A stretch of DNA of 64,000 nt from assembly GCA_005502775.1 (NCBI GenBank), contig SCNI01000004.1:62001-126000 (forward strand), in the 5' to 3' direction. The notes under the pieces were generated by a model. That model was not told the origin of the DNA. It saw nothing but the letters and a program-made list of their open reading frames with translations, and ran no database searches. The translations under genes and the position numbers were made by a program. The stretch is from Microbacteriaceae bacterium 3FA27C10 (lineage in GTDB: Bacteria; Actinomycetota; Actinomycetes; Actinomycetales; Microbacteriaceae). How positions within the stretch are numbered: position 1 is the stretch's first letter; every line of letters begins with the position of its first letter. Below are positions 50,898-59,505 of this stretch, one piece after another.

Positions 50898-52183
50898 GAT
50901 CCGCTCGCCTCCTCGTCGGAGCGCTCGGCCGGCCAGGCGATCTGCACGCGGGTGCCGAGGCCGGGCGCCGAGGTCACGTCGACCGAGCCACCCACCGAGC
51001 CCGCCCGCTCGCGGATGGAGATGCGCAGACCGAGGCGGTCGGCGGGAACCTCGGCGACCGCGAAGCCCTTTCCGTCGTCGGCGACCACCACGCGGAGACC
51101 AGCGCCTCCCGGCTGCCCCGCGTCACGGCCCGCCACCGTGATGGAGCGCCGGGCGCCCTCGCCGGCATGCTGGATGCTGTTCACGATCGCCTGCACGGTC
51201 GCGGTGTACACGCCCTCGAGCACGCGCGCGGGAGCCGAGCCACCGAGCTCCCCCGTGGCTTCGAAGGCGATCTCGGCGTCGAGCGTGTCGGCGAGGGCCC
51301 GGCAGCGCTCCACGAGCACGGCGAGCGGCAGATCGGCGCCGCCCTCGGTCTCGGCGTCGGCACTCTGCAGCGCCACGAGAGCGCGCTCCGCCATCCGCAC
51401 CACCATCTCGCGGTCGGCCGGGGAGCTGCTCCGTGCCGCCGCGAGCAGAGTGGAGAGCACCCGGTCGTGGATGACGGTGTCGACCCGCGTGCGCTCCTGC
51501 TCGGCCGCGTGCCGGGTCGCCGCCTCGGCGTACCGCGCCACCGCGGTGGTCTGCGCCGCATCCACCCGCGAGGCCGTGGCCCTCAAGGCGGTGATCACGA
51601 TGAGGGCGAACGCGCCGAGCAGCAGAACGTAGACCGCGTCGAGCACGGCGAGCTGCCAGGAAGCGCCGCCGCCGCTCGGCAGCATCCGCAGGCCCGCGAA
51701 GATCAGCGGCACCACGACCGTGTAGACGGCGGCCCACACGGTGGGCAGCGCGATGGCCGCCGCCGCGATGGCCACGAGCACCACGTACCAGAGCCAGGGC
51801 TGCCGACCGAGCGCGGCCGTGGGAGAGAGCACGGCGAACGGCCAGAGCACGAGCAGCACGACGAAGACGCCGGCGACCACGATCATGCTCACCCGGATGC
51901 CGCGGCCGACCATCGAGCACACGAGAGCGGCGCCGATCGACCCGAAGATCCCGATCGGGATCCCCCAGGCCCACTCGGGCTTCAGCGTGCCGGCGGTGGC
52001 GGCGAGCGCGGGAAGGGAGAGCAGGGCGAAGACGAAGCCGAACAGCCCCTCGAGGCGGGCGAGCGTGGTGTCGAGCTGGGTGCGGCGCAAGGCTGCGGCG
52101 CGCGGCGGACGGGTCGCGCGCATCCGGCTCCACCGCGCGGAGGCTGCAGCGGTGGCAGGCTCGTCGACCGCCCTATTCGACAT
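50894..52183 (-). CDS. Sensor histidine kinase (NarL-type partner)
   Basis: A 429-aa membrane kinase. Six hydrophobic segments (about 45-230) precede a dimerisation helix with RTRVDTVIHDRVLSTLL (phospho-His in IHDRV). The ATPase domain has TVQAIVNSIQHAGEGA (N box), VVADDGKGFAVAEV (G1) and DRLGLRISIRERAGSVGGSV (G2), the pattern of kinases serving LuxR-type regulators. ATG 52183 overlaps the regulator gene by 11 nt; the open frame to 52282 lies inside that gene and is not used. Signal unknown. Confidence 0.88.
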   Translation of the reverse strand: MSNRAVDEPATAAASARWSRMRATRPPRAAALRRTQLDTTLARLEGLFGFVFALLSLPALAATAGTLKPEWAWGIPIGIFGSIGAALVCSMVGRGIRVSMIVVAGVFVVLLVLWPFAVLSPTAALGRQPWLWYVVLVAIAAAAIALPTVWAAVYTVVVPLIFAGLRMLPSGGGASWQLAVLDAVYVLLLGAFALIVITALRATASRVDAAQTTAVARYAEAATRHAAEQERTRVDTVIHDRVLSTLLAAARSSSPADREMVVRMAERALVALQSADAETEGGADLPLAVLVERCRALADTLDAEIAFEATGELGGSAPARVLEGVYTATVQAIVNSIQHAGEGARRSITVAGRDAGQPGGAGLRVVVADDGKGFAVAEVPADRLGLRISIRERAGSVGGSVDVTSAPGLGTRVQIAWPAERSDEEASGS

Positions 52184-52880
52184 GCCCGTGTTCGTCGAGG
52201 GCGAGGATGCCGTCTTCGACGGCCCGGCGCAGCAGCTCGACCTTCGAGCGGGCCGGCCGGCCGACCTCCACGTACTTGGCACGGATGCGGTCGAGGTACT
52301 CCTTGGCCGTCGACACCTTGATGTTCAGCTTGAGCGCCACCTGCGAGAGCGGCAGCCCGCTCGCGTAGAGGTGGAGCACGTCGCGTTCGCGCTGCGCCAG
52401 CTGGGCCTTGCCGAACTCCCGGTCGGCGTCGATGGCGCTCGCCCACTCGAGGTTGTTCAGCACGTCGCCGCGGGCCACCGCCGCGATGGCCGCCATCACG
52501 GTGCTCGTGGCCGCCGACTTCGGGATGACGCCCGCCGCACCCGCTGCGAGCGCCTCGCGCACCAGCGCGACGCGGTCGGCGATGCTGTGCACGAGCACGG
52601 CCGCGCCCATGGAGCGGGCGTGCTGCACGTTCTCGGTGACCGTGAAGCCGTCGCCGAGGCTGAGATCGAGCACCACCACGTCGCAGGGCCGTCCGGCGAG
52701 CGCCACCCAGAGCTCGCTCACCGACGCACTCGCGGCCACCACCTCGTAGCCGGCGTCGAGGCATGCGGCCCGGATGCCGAGGCGCACCGACTCGTGGTCG
52801 TCGACGATGGCCACCAGCACGGGCGCGGACGCGCTGTGCCGCGCATCCGCCGCCGGCGTCGGGCTGCTCTCGTCGTGCAC
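52173..52880 (-). CDS. LuxR/NarL-type response regulator
   Basis: A 235-aa two-domain regulator. The receiver (about 22-140) has VAIVDDHESVRL (acidic pair), VVVLDLSLGDG (phospho-Asp), VLVHSIADR (switch) and GVIPKSA (Lys). The C-terminal HTH (about 165-225) has AQRERDVLHLYASGLPLSQV and KLNIKVSTAKEYLDRIRAK. GTG at 52880 with GGAG 8-11 nt upstream is preferred, because a TAGGAT -10 box (52914-52909) overlaps the ATG at 52910. First gene of the operon with the kinase and the kinase-like membrane protein. Confidence 0.9.
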   Translation of the reverse strand: MHDESSPTPAADARHSASAPVLVAIVDDHESVRLGIRAACLDAGYEVVAASASVSELWVALAGRPCDVVVLDLSLGDGFTVTENVQHARSMGAAVLVHSIADRVALVREALAAGAAGVIPKSAATSTVMAAIAAVARGDVLNNLEWASAIDADREFGKAQLAQRERDVLHLYASGLPLSQVALKLNIKVSTAKEYLDRIRAKYVEVGRPARSKVELLRRAVEDGILALDEHGHVE

Positions 52881-52908
52881 CGTCAACTCCTCGCGAAGAC
52901 CGGCCTCC

Positions 52909-52914
52909 ATCCTA
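52909..52914 (-). promoter_or_regulatory. Putative -10 box of the two-component operon
   Basis: TAGGAT on the minus strand overlaps an ATG at 52910, so that codon would not be in the mRNA; the GTG at 52880 with its GGAG is then the start. Confidence 0.4.
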
Positions 52915-52993
52915 CGGCCGTCGATCTGCCGGCGGCGGATCCGGCCGGTGTCCGGGCCCGGTCGCCAGGCCCGGTGGGTCAGGCGCGGGCGGG

Positions 52994-54433
52994 TCAGGCC
53001 TTGGTGAACACGCCGATCGTCTCGACGTGATGGGTGTGCGGGAAGAGGTCGAAGGCGCGCAGGCCGCCGAGCTCGTAGCCGCCCTCGCGGAAGAGCGAGA
53101 CGTCGCGGGCGAAGGCCACGGGGTCACAGGCCACGTAGACCACCTGCGCCACGCCGAGCCGGGTGAGCGAACCCACCACGAGCTTTCCGGCGCCCGAGCG
53201 CGGCGGGTCGATGACCATGGTGGCGGCCGAGAGCCGCTTGCGCTCCTCGGCGGTGGCCGAGCGCTCGAGCTCGGCCAGGTAGGAGTCGACGCGGGCGGTG
53301 ACGGCGCGCGCTCCGAGCCACTCGGCGAGGTTCTCGGAGGCGTTGTCGGTGGCCACCCGGTCGCTCTCGACGCTCGTGATGCGGGTGGCCGGGCCGAAGC
53401 GGTCGCCGAGAGCCGCGGCGAGCAGGCCCACCCCGCCGTAGAGGTCGTGGTTGGCGGCGCGGGGGTCGAAGAGTTCCGGCAGCGTCATGCTCTGCACGGC
53501 CTCGCTCAGGGTGCGGGCGGCGTCGCGGTGAACCTGCCAGAACCCGTTCTCGGCGAGGCGGAACTCCCGGTCGCCGACCTGCTCGACGATGGTGGCGGCG
53601 GGCTCGCCGGCCGGGGCGCCCGCGGCGGTCGCGGTGCCGGCGCGTTCTGCGGAGGCGCCGCGCGGCCCTCGCCCGCCGCGGCCGGCGCCGCCCGCGCGCG
53701 CCCCGCGCTCGCCCCGGCGCGGCTCGCGCCGGCCGGTCTTCGACTGCTCGGCGGCCACGAGCGAGACCCGCACCTCTCCGCCCGAGGTCTCCACGAACTC
53801 GACGGCGGCGGCGCCCTGCGAGCCGAGGCTCAGCGCCTCGGCGATCCCGCGGGCCTCGGCCTCGATCGCCTCGGTCGCGAGCGGCAACTCGTCGACCGGG
53901 ATGACGGTGTGCGAGCGCGCCGCGTACGGCCCCACCCGGCCACCGGGCGCGATGTGCAGGCGCACCCGCGTGCGCCAGCGGGTGCCGGGAATGCGTGCCG
54001 TGCTCCCGGAATCGGATGGCGCCTCGCCCGGGCCGGCCACGGCATCCGCGCCGATCGCCTCGACCTCCACGACACGCTCCACCTTGCCGAAGCGCTGCAG
54101 TGCGTCCTGCAGCACCTGCTGCTTGAGCGCGCGCTGGCGTTCGAGGACGATGTGGCCGAACTCGGCTCCGCCGGCGCGCTGCTCGGGGTCGCGCTCGAGG
54201 GCCGCGGCCGCCCAGACGTGCGGGCGGCGATCGGGGGAGGCCTCGAGCACCTCGACCGTGTCGGCGCGCCAGAACGACGACTTCGCGTCGTCGGCCACCC
54301 GCGCGAGAACGCGCTCTCCCGGAATCGCGTCGGCCACGAAGACCACGCGCCCGTCGAGCCGGGCGACGGTCACGCCGCCGTGGGCTACATTGTCGATGTT
54401 CAGTTCGACGAGCTCGTTCCGGTCTTCAGCCAT
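52994..54433 (-). CDS. RNA 5-methyluridine methyltransferase (TrmA/RumA family) with Arg/Gly-rich insert
   Basis: A 479-aa class I SAM-dependent enzyme. A TRAM RNA-binding domain covers about 5-65 (ELNIDNVAHGGVTVARLDG). The methyltransferase part has DLYGGVGLLAAALGDRFG (SAM loop), ATMVIDPPRSGAG and YVACDPVAFARDVSL with the catalytic Cys, and ends with FDLFPHTHHVETIGVF. Between the two halves, about residues 245-295, is a segment made almost only of Arg, Gly, Ala and Glu (RGERGARAGGAGRGGRGPRG). No Cys cluster for an iron-sulphur centre was seen. tRNA or rRNA target is open. ATG 54433 is preferred to TTG 54454. Confidence 0.88.
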   Translation of the reverse strand: MAEDRNELVELNIDNVAHGGVTVARLDGRVVFVADAIPGERVLARVADDAKSSFWRADTVEVLEASPDRRPHVWAAAALERDPEQRAGGAEFGHIVLERQRALKQQVLQDALQRFGKVERVVEVEAIGADAVAGPGEAPSDSGSTARIPGTRWRTRVRLHIAPGGRVGPYAARSHTVIPVDELPLATEAIEAEARGIAEALSLGSQGAAAVEFVETSGGEVRVSLVAAEQSKTGRREPRRGERGARAGGAGRGGRGPRGASAERAGTATAAGAPAGEPAATIVEQVGDREFRLAENGFWQVHRDAARTLSEAVQSMTLPELFDPRAANHDLYGGVGLLAAALGDRFGPATRITSVESDRVATDNASENLAEWLGARAVTARVDSYLAELERSATAEERKRLSAATMVIDPPRSGAGKLVVGSLTRLGVAQVVYVACDPVAFARDVSLFREGGYELGGLRAFDLFPHTHHVETIGVFTKA

Positions 54434-54465
54434 CCTTCGAGCATCCCACAGCAAAGGCCCGCTCC

Positions 54466-55113
54466 GTGCGTCTGTACCTCGCCTCCACCTCTCCGGCCCG
54501 ACTCGCCCTGCTGCGGCAGGTCGGCATCGAACCGGTGATCGTGCCCTCGCAGGTCGACGAGGAGGCCGCCGTGGAGCGCGCGGTGGCGGCGGGCGGTCCG
54601 GTCACCGCCGAGGAGATGGTGCTGCTCCTGGCCGAGGCGAAGGCGGAGGCCGTGGTGGGCGCGCTGCCCGACGGGGAGCCGATCGACGGATTCGTCCTCG
54701 GCGGCGATTCCGCGTTCGAGCTCGACGGCGTGGCCTACGGCAAGCCGCACCGTCCCGAGGTGGCCCGCGAGCGCTGGCTCGCCCAGCGCGGTCGCACCGG
54801 GGTGCTGCACTCCGGGCACTGGCTGATCGACCACCGGGGCGGGCGCCGCAACGGGGCCGCGGGTCGCGCCGACCGCGCCGAGCTCAGCTTCGCCGATGAC
54901 ATCTCCGAGGCCGAGATCGACGCCTACATCGCCACCGGCGAGCCGCTGGAGGTGGCCGGCGCGTTCACCATCGACGGCGTCGCGGCCCCGTTCATCCGCA
55001 CCATCACCGGGGCGCCCTCGGCCGTCATCGGCCTCTCGCTGCCGGTGCTGCGCGATCTGCTGAACGAGGTCGGCGTTCCGTGGACTTCGCTGCGCAGCGG
55101 CGCCGCGTTGTAG
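54466..55113 (+). CDS. maf: Maf-like nucleotide pyrophosphatase
   Basis: A 215-aa Maf/HAM1 superfamily protein that hydrolyses non-canonical or methylated nucleoside triphosphates. RLYLASTSPARLALLRQVG is the first motif, though the usual Ser-Pro-Arg-Arg is Ser-Pro-Ala-Arg here. VLGGDSAFELDG holds the catalytic-type Asp, GKPHRPEVARE and LHSGHWLID follow. The family exists next to carboxylase alpha genes in many actinobacteria, as here (accA 80 nt downstream). GTG start; divergent from the RNA methyltransferase with 32 nt between. Confidence 0.92.
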   Translation: MRLYLASTSPARLALLRQVGIEPVIVPSQVDEEAAVERAVAAGGPVTAEEMVLLLAEAKAEAVVGALPDGEPIDGFVLGGDSAFELDGVAYGKPHRPEVARERWLAQRGRTGVLHSGHWLIDHRGGRRNGAAGRADRAELSFADDISEAEIDAYIATGEPLEVAGAFTIDGVAAPFIRTITGAPSAVIGLSLPVLRDLLNEVGVPWTSLRSGAAL

Positions 55114-55178
55114 ACACCGCCAGTGTCCGCCACCCCATTTTTGTGACTACATGCCAAAGAAGGGATGAAGAGCGGCAA

Positions 55179-55184
55179 TAAGCT
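55179..55184 (+). promoter_or_regulatory. Putative -10 box of the carboxylase alpha gene
   Basis: TAAGCT ends 9 nt before the ATG at 55194. AGGGAG sits between box and start, so the transcript would be leaderless or have only 2-3 nt of leader and the AGGGAG might not be transcribed. Confidence 0.4.
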
Positions 55185-55193
55185 AGGGAGATC

Positions 55194-56984
55194 ATGCCGC
55201 GAATCACCAAGGTCCTCATCGCCAACCGAGGCGAGATCGCCGTCCGAGTCATCCGCGCAGCGCGCGACAGCGGCATCGCATCCGTCGCCGTCTACGCCGA
55301 TCAAGACCGGAATGCGCTGCACGCCCAGCTCGCCGACGAGGCCTACGCCCTCGACGGCACCACGAGCGCCGAGACCTATCTCGTGATCGACAAGATCCTC
55401 TCGGTGGCCCGCCGCTCGGGCGCCGACGCCATCCACCCGGGCTACGGCTTCCTCGCCGAGAACGCCGACTTCGCGCGCGCGGTGATCGCCGCCGGCATCA
55501 CCTGGATCGGCCCGAGCCCCGAGGCCATCGAGAAGCTCGGCGACAAGGTCTCCGCCCGTCACGTGGCCGAGAAGGTGGGAGCGCCCCTCGCGCCCGGCAC
55601 CATCGACCCCGTCACCGGCGCCGAGGAGGTGCTCGACTTCGTGGCCGTGCACGGCCTGCCGGTCGCCATCAAGGCGGCCTTCGGCGGCGGCGGCCGCGGC
55701 CTCAAGGTGGCCCGCACCGTCGAGGAGGTGCCCGAGATGTTCGACTCGGCCACCCGAGAGGCCATCGCCGCCTTCGGCCGCGGCGAGTGCTTCGTGGAGA
55801 AATACCTCGACCAGCCCCGCCACGTCGAGACCCAGTGCCTCGCCGACGCCTACGGCAACGTGGTCGTGGTCTCCACCCGCGACTGCTCGCTGCAGCGCCG
55901 CCACCAGAAGCTCGTCGAGGAGGCGCCCGCGCCCTACCTCAGCGCCGCCCAGACCGAGCTGCTCTACAGCTCGTCGAAGGCCATCCTCAAGGAGGTCGGC
56001 TACCTCGGTGCCGGCACCTGCGAGTTCCTCATCGGCAAAGACGGCACCGTCTCGTTCCTCGAGGTGAACACCCGGCTGCAGGTCGAGCATCCGGTCTCCG
56101 AAGAGGTCACGGGCATCGACCTCGTGCGCGAGCAGTTCCGCCTCGCCGAGGGCGGCACGCTCGACTACGACGACCCGGCGCCCCGCGGCCACTCCTTCGA
56201 GTTCCGCATCAACGGCGAGGACCCGGGCCGGGGCTTCCTGCCTTCCCCCGGCCCCGTGCATGTGTTCAAGCCCGCCGGCGGGCCCGGCGTGCGCGTCGAC
56301 TCCGGCGTCCAGGCCGGCGACGTCATCTCGGGCTCCTTCGACTCGCTGCTCGCGAAGCTCATCGTCACCGGTTCGTCGCGAGAGGATGCGCTCGAGCGCG
56401 CCCGTCGCGCCCTCGACGAGTTCGAGGTGGCCGGCCTCCCGACCGTGCTGCCCTTCCACCGCGACGTCGTGCGCAACCCCGCCTTCGCTCCCGAGGACGG
56501 CGAGCCCTTCTCGGTGTACACCCGCTGGATCGAGACCGACTACGACAACCCCGCCGAGCCGTGGAGCGGCTCGCTCGACGACCCCGCGCCCGCCGCAGAG
56601 CGCCGCACCGTCATCGTCGAGGTCGGCGGCAAGCGGGTGGAGGTGGCTCTCCCCGCCCGTCTGGTGGCCGCCGGCGCGCGCCACGGCGCCGCATCCGGTG
56701 CCGGCCGCAGCGCGGAGGCCCCGCCCAAGCGCCGCGGCGCCGGCGCGACGGCCTCCTCGGCGGCCACGGGCGACTCCGTGAAGGCCCCCATGCAGGCCAC
56801 CGTCGTCAAGATCGCGGTCGAGGACGGGGACAAGGTCGTCAAGGGCGACCTCGTGCTCGTGCTCGAGGCCATGAAGATGGAACAGCCCATCACGGCCCAC
56901 AAGGACGGCACCATCGCCAACATCGCCGCCGTCGTCGGCTCCACCGTCTCCTCCGGCCACGTGCTGTTGGACATCAGCGCCTGA
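55194..56984 (+). CDS. accA: Acyl-CoA carboxylase alpha subunit (biotin carboxylase + BCCP)
   Basis: A 596-aa biotin carboxylase fused to a biotin carrier. [19 protein letters not shown] starts the carboxylase; [30 protein letters not shown] (ATP-grasp loop), [19 protein letters not shown] and [16 protein letters not shown] are active-site blocks. A linker rich in Ala, Arg and Gly (about 500-530) leads to the carrier domain with [10 protein letters not shown], whose first Lys (residue 561) should be biotinylated by BirA. It works with the beta (41482) and epsilon (49371) subunits for malonyl- or methylmalonyl-CoA. A strong hairpin follows the gene. Confidence 0.97.
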   Translation: MPRITKVLIANRGEIAVRVIRAARDSGIASVAVYADQDRNALHAQLADEAYALDGTTSAETYLVIDKILSVARRSGADAIHPGYGFLAENADFARAVIAAGITWIGPSPEAIEKLGDKVSARHVAEKVGAPLAPGTIDPVTGAEEVLDFVAVHGLPVAIKAAFGGGGRGLKVARTVEEVPEMFDSATREAIAAFGRGECFVEKYLDQPRHVETQCLADAYGNVVVVSTRDCSLQRRHQKLVEEAPAPYLSAAQTELLYSSSKAILKEVGYLGAGTCEFLIGKDGTVSFLEVNTRLQVEHPVSEEVTGIDLVREQFRLAEGGTLDYDDPAPRGHSFEFRINGEDPGRGFLPSPGPVHVFKPAGGPGVRVDSGVQAGDVISGSFDSLLAKLIVTGSSREDALERARRALDEFEVAGLPTVLPFHRDVVRNPAFAPEDGEPFSVYTRWIETDYDNPAEPWSGSLDDPAPAAERRTVIVEVGGKRVEVALPARLVAAGARHGAASGAGRSAEAPPKRRGAGATASSAATGDSVKAPMQATVVKIAVEDGDKVVKGDLVLVLEAMKMEQPITAHKDGTIANIAAVVGSTVSSGHVLLDISA

Positions 56985-57000
56985 GTCCAGCGACCAGTCG

Positions 57001-57037
57001 CAAAGGGCCCCTAACCCCCGGGTTCAGGGGCCCTTTG
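57001..57037. terminator. Strong hairpin after the carboxylase alpha gene
   Basis: CAAAGGGCCCCT (57001-57012) and AGGGGCCCTTTG (57026-57037) form a perfect 12-bp stem, and the 13-nt loop can pair further (AACCC with GGGTT). It lies 17 nt after the accA stop and before the convergent quinone reductase gene; nothing else is seen in the 150-nt gap. Probably a bidirectional terminator although no T run follows. Confidence 0.8.
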
Positions 57038-57134
57038 TGACTGTTCGACGGGGCTGTCGAGGCGGAACCGAACGCAACAGGCCCTTGTCGACGACCCCGG
57101 AGGGGCCGCGCGAAGCACGGCCCCTCCGGCAGCA

Positions 57135-58571
57135 TCACAGCACGATGTGCATGGCTCGGGCGGCGTCGGAGATGCTGCCCGAGAGGGAGGGGTAGACGGT
57201 GAAGGCGCGGGAGACCTGGTCGACCGTGAGGCGGTGCTCGACGGCGAGGGCGATGGGGAAGATGAGTTCCGAGGCGTTGGGGGCCACGACGACGCCGCCG
57301 ATCACGGTGCCCGAGCCGGTGCGGGCGAAGAGCTTCACGAAGCCGTCCTTGATGCCCATCATCTTGGCCCGCGGGTTCGACGAGAGCGGCAGCTTGTAGA
57401 TGTCGCCCTGGGCGATGCCCTCTTCGATCTGGCGCTGCGTCCAGCCCACCGTGGCGATCTGCGGCTGGGTGAAGATGTTCGAGGCCACGTTCCGCAGCTC
57501 GGTCGGCGACACGGCGTCGCCCATGGCGTGGAACATCGCCGTGCGCCCCTGCATCGAGGCGACGGAGGCCAGGGGCAGGAAGGTGGTGCAGTCGCCGGCC
57601 GCGTAGATGTTGGGCGCGCTCGTTCGGGCCACCCGGTTCACCCGGATGTGCCCCGAGTCGCTGAGCTGGATGCCGGCCTGCTCGAGGCCGATCCCCTTCG
57701 TGTTCGGGATCGAGCCCACGGCCATCAGGCAGTGCGAGCCCTCGACCTTCGTGCCGTCGGAGAGCGTGGCGACGACGCCGGTCTTCGTGCGCTCCACGGA
57801 GTCGGCGCGCGACTTCGAGAGCACGGTCATGCCGTTGCGCTTGAAGACGTTCTCGATCACGGCCGCCGCGTCCGCATCCTCGCCTGGCAGCACCTGGTCG
57901 CGCGAGGAGATGAGCGTCACCTTCGAGCCGAGCGCGGTGTAGGCCGAGGCGAACTCGGCGCCGGTGACACCCGATCCGACCACGATGAGGTGCTCGGGCA
58001 CCGCGGTGAGGCCGTAGAGCTGGGTCCAGGTGAAGATGCGCTCCCCGTCGGGCACGGCGGAGGGCAGGATGCGCGGGCTCGCACCCACCGAGATGACGAT
58101 GGTGTCGGCGTCGACCTGGTCGAAGTCGGTGCCGTCGGGGCCGGCGGCGGTGGAGACGATGACCGAGTCCGGCCCGTCGAGCCGGCCGTGCCCGGAGATG
58201 ATCTTGACGCCCGCGCGGATGAGGTTGGCCCGCATGTCCTCCGACTGCTGCCGGGCGAGCCCGAGCAGGCGCTTGTTGACCTGGGCGAGGTTCACCGCGA
58301 CCTCGGGCCGCACCGGGCGCCCGGCGTCGTTGCGGGTGAAGAACTGCACGCCGAGGTCGGCGGCCTCGCCGATGGCGTTGGTGGCCTCGGCCACGGCGAT
58401 GAGGGTCTTCGAGGGCACCACGTCGGTGATGACGGCCGAGCCGCCCACGCCGACCTGCTCGACGAGCGTCACCTCGGCGCCCAGCTGGGCTCCCGCGATC
58501 GCGGCCTCGTAGCCTCCCGGCCCGCCTCCGACGACGGCGACTCTCTGCTTGCGCTCGAACTCATAGGCCAT
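57135..58571 (-). CDS. lpdA: NAD(P)H-quinone dehydrogenase, LpdA type
   Basis: A 478-aa flavoprotein of the pyridine-nucleotide disulphide reductase fold. VAVVGGGPGGYEAAIAGAQ binds FAD, LIVVGSGVTGAEFASAY binds NAD(P)H, and IYAAGDCTTFLPLAS is the second FAD motif. Where lipoamide dehydrogenases have the redox Cys pair, this has GGSAVITDVVPSKTLI, without cysteine. It therefore cannot reduce lipoamide and resembles mycobacterial Rv3303c (LpdA), a quinone reductase. ATG 58571 is chosen; the longer frame to 58964 overlaps the divergent phosphorylase gene. Confidence 0.92.
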   Translation of the reverse strand: MAYEFERKQRVAVVGGGPGGYEAAIAGAQLGAEVTLVEQVGVGGSAVITDVVPSKTLIAVAEATNAIGEAADLGVQFFTRNDAGRPVRPEVAVNLAQVNKRLLGLARQQSEDMRANLIRAGVKIISGHGRLDGPDSVIVSTAAGPDGTDFDQVDADTIVISVGASPRILPSAVPDGERIFTWTQLYGLTAVPEHLIVVGSGVTGAEFASAYTALGSKVTLISSRDQVLPGEDADAAAVIENVFKRNGMTVLSKSRADSVERTKTGVVATLSDGTKVEGSHCLMAVGSIPNTKGIGLEQAGIQLSDSGHIRVNRVARTSAPNIYAAGDCTTFLPLASVASMQGRTAMFHAMGDAVSPTELRNVASNIFTQPQIATVGWTQRQIEEGIAQGDIYKLPLSSNPRAKMMGIKDGFVKLFARTGSGTVIGGVVVAPNASELIFPIALAVEHRLTVDQVSRAFTVYPSLSGSISDAARAMHIVL

Positions 58572-58659
58572 GACGCCATTCTTGCGTGTTGCCGCAGTGC
58601 CGCCAAACCAACGGATGGCGAACGGCCGCCCCCCCGGAGCGGCCCGCCGCCCGAATGAA

Positions 58660-58665
58660 TAGAGT
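58660..58665 (+). promoter_or_regulatory. Leaderless -10 box of the purine nucleoside phosphorylase gene
   Basis: TAGAGT ends 6 nt before the ATG at 58672. The intervening GGAGGG abuts the start codon and would be a poorly placed Shine-Dalgarno, so a leaderless start is more plausible. Confidence 0.5.
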
Positions 58666-58671
58666 GGAGGG

Positions 58672-59505
58672 ATGTCTCCCTCCCTCCCCAATCCGCTCGA
58701 CCTGCCCGACACCGATCCCTTCGCCCTCGCGCGCGAAGCCGCTGCGCAGATCGCCGAGCTGACCGGTGTCGAACGCCACGACATCGCCCTCACCCTCGGC
58801 AGCGGCTGGGGCCGGGCCGCAGACCTCCTCGGCGAGACCGTGGCGAACGTTCCCGCCACCGACGTCGTGGGCTTCGGCATGCCCGCCGTGCCGGGGCACG
58901 TGGGCACGCTGCGCTCGATCCTGCTGCCGAACGGCAAGCACGCGCTCGTGATCGGAGCGCGCACCCACTACTACGAGGGTCACGGTGTGCGCCGCGTCGT
59001 TCACAGCGTGCGCACCGCCGCCGCCACGGGCGCGAAGACCATGGTGCTCACGAACGGCGCGGGCGGCATCAAGGAGAGCTGGACCCCCGGCACCCCCGTG
59101 CTCATCAGCGACCACATCAACCTGACCTTCGACTCCCCGCTCGAGGGCGCGACCTTCGTCGACCTCACCGACCTCTACTCCACCCGCCTGCGCGAGCTCG
59201 CCCGCACGGTGGATGCCAGCCTCGACGAGGGCGTGTACGTGCAGTTCCGTGGCCCGCAGTACGAGACCCCGGCGGAGGTGCAGATGGCGAAGGCCGTCGG
59301 CGGGCACATCGTCGGCATGTCGACGGCCCTCGAGGCCATCGCCGCACGCCAGGCCGGCATGGAGATCCTCGGCTTCTCGCTCATCACGAACCTCGCCGCC
59401 GGCATCCAGAAGACCCCGCTCAGCCACGCCGAGGTGATCGAGGCCGGCAAGAACGCCGAGGCGGCCATCGGCGACCTGCTCGCCCGGGTCGTCGCCACCC
59501 TGTGA
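58672..59505 (+). CDS. punA: Purine-nucleoside phosphorylase
   Basis: A 277-aa trimeric-type phosphorylase (purine nucleoside + phosphate to base + ribose-1-phosphate). TLGSGWGRAADLL is the phosphate loop, VPGHVGTLRS and RTHYYEGHGVRRVVHSVR hold active-site Arg and His, TNGAGGIKE and FRGPQYETPAEVQ (purine-site Glu) follow, and GMSTALEAIAARQAGMEIL is the ribose region. The TGA stop overlaps the GTG of the phosphomutase, which could process the ribose-1-phosphate, so the two form a salvage operon. Confidence 0.95.
   Translation: MSPSLPNPLDLPDTDPFALAREAAAQIAELTGVERHDIALTLGSGWGRAADLLGETVANVPATDVVGFGMPAVPGHVGTLRSILLPNGKHALVIGARTHYYEGHGVRRVVHSVRTAAATGAKTMVLTNGAGGIKESWTPGTPVLISDHINLTFDSPLEGATFVDLTDLYSTRLRELARTVDASLDEGVYVQFRGPQYETPAEVQMAKAVGGHIVGMSTALEAIAARQAGMEILGFSLITNLAAGIQKTPLSHAEVIEAGKNAEAAIGDLLARVVATL

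Noticed and set aside
57135-58571. Dihydrolipoamide dehydrogenase
   Set aside because: The redox-active Cys pair is missing, so the quinone reductase (LpdA) reading is preferred.
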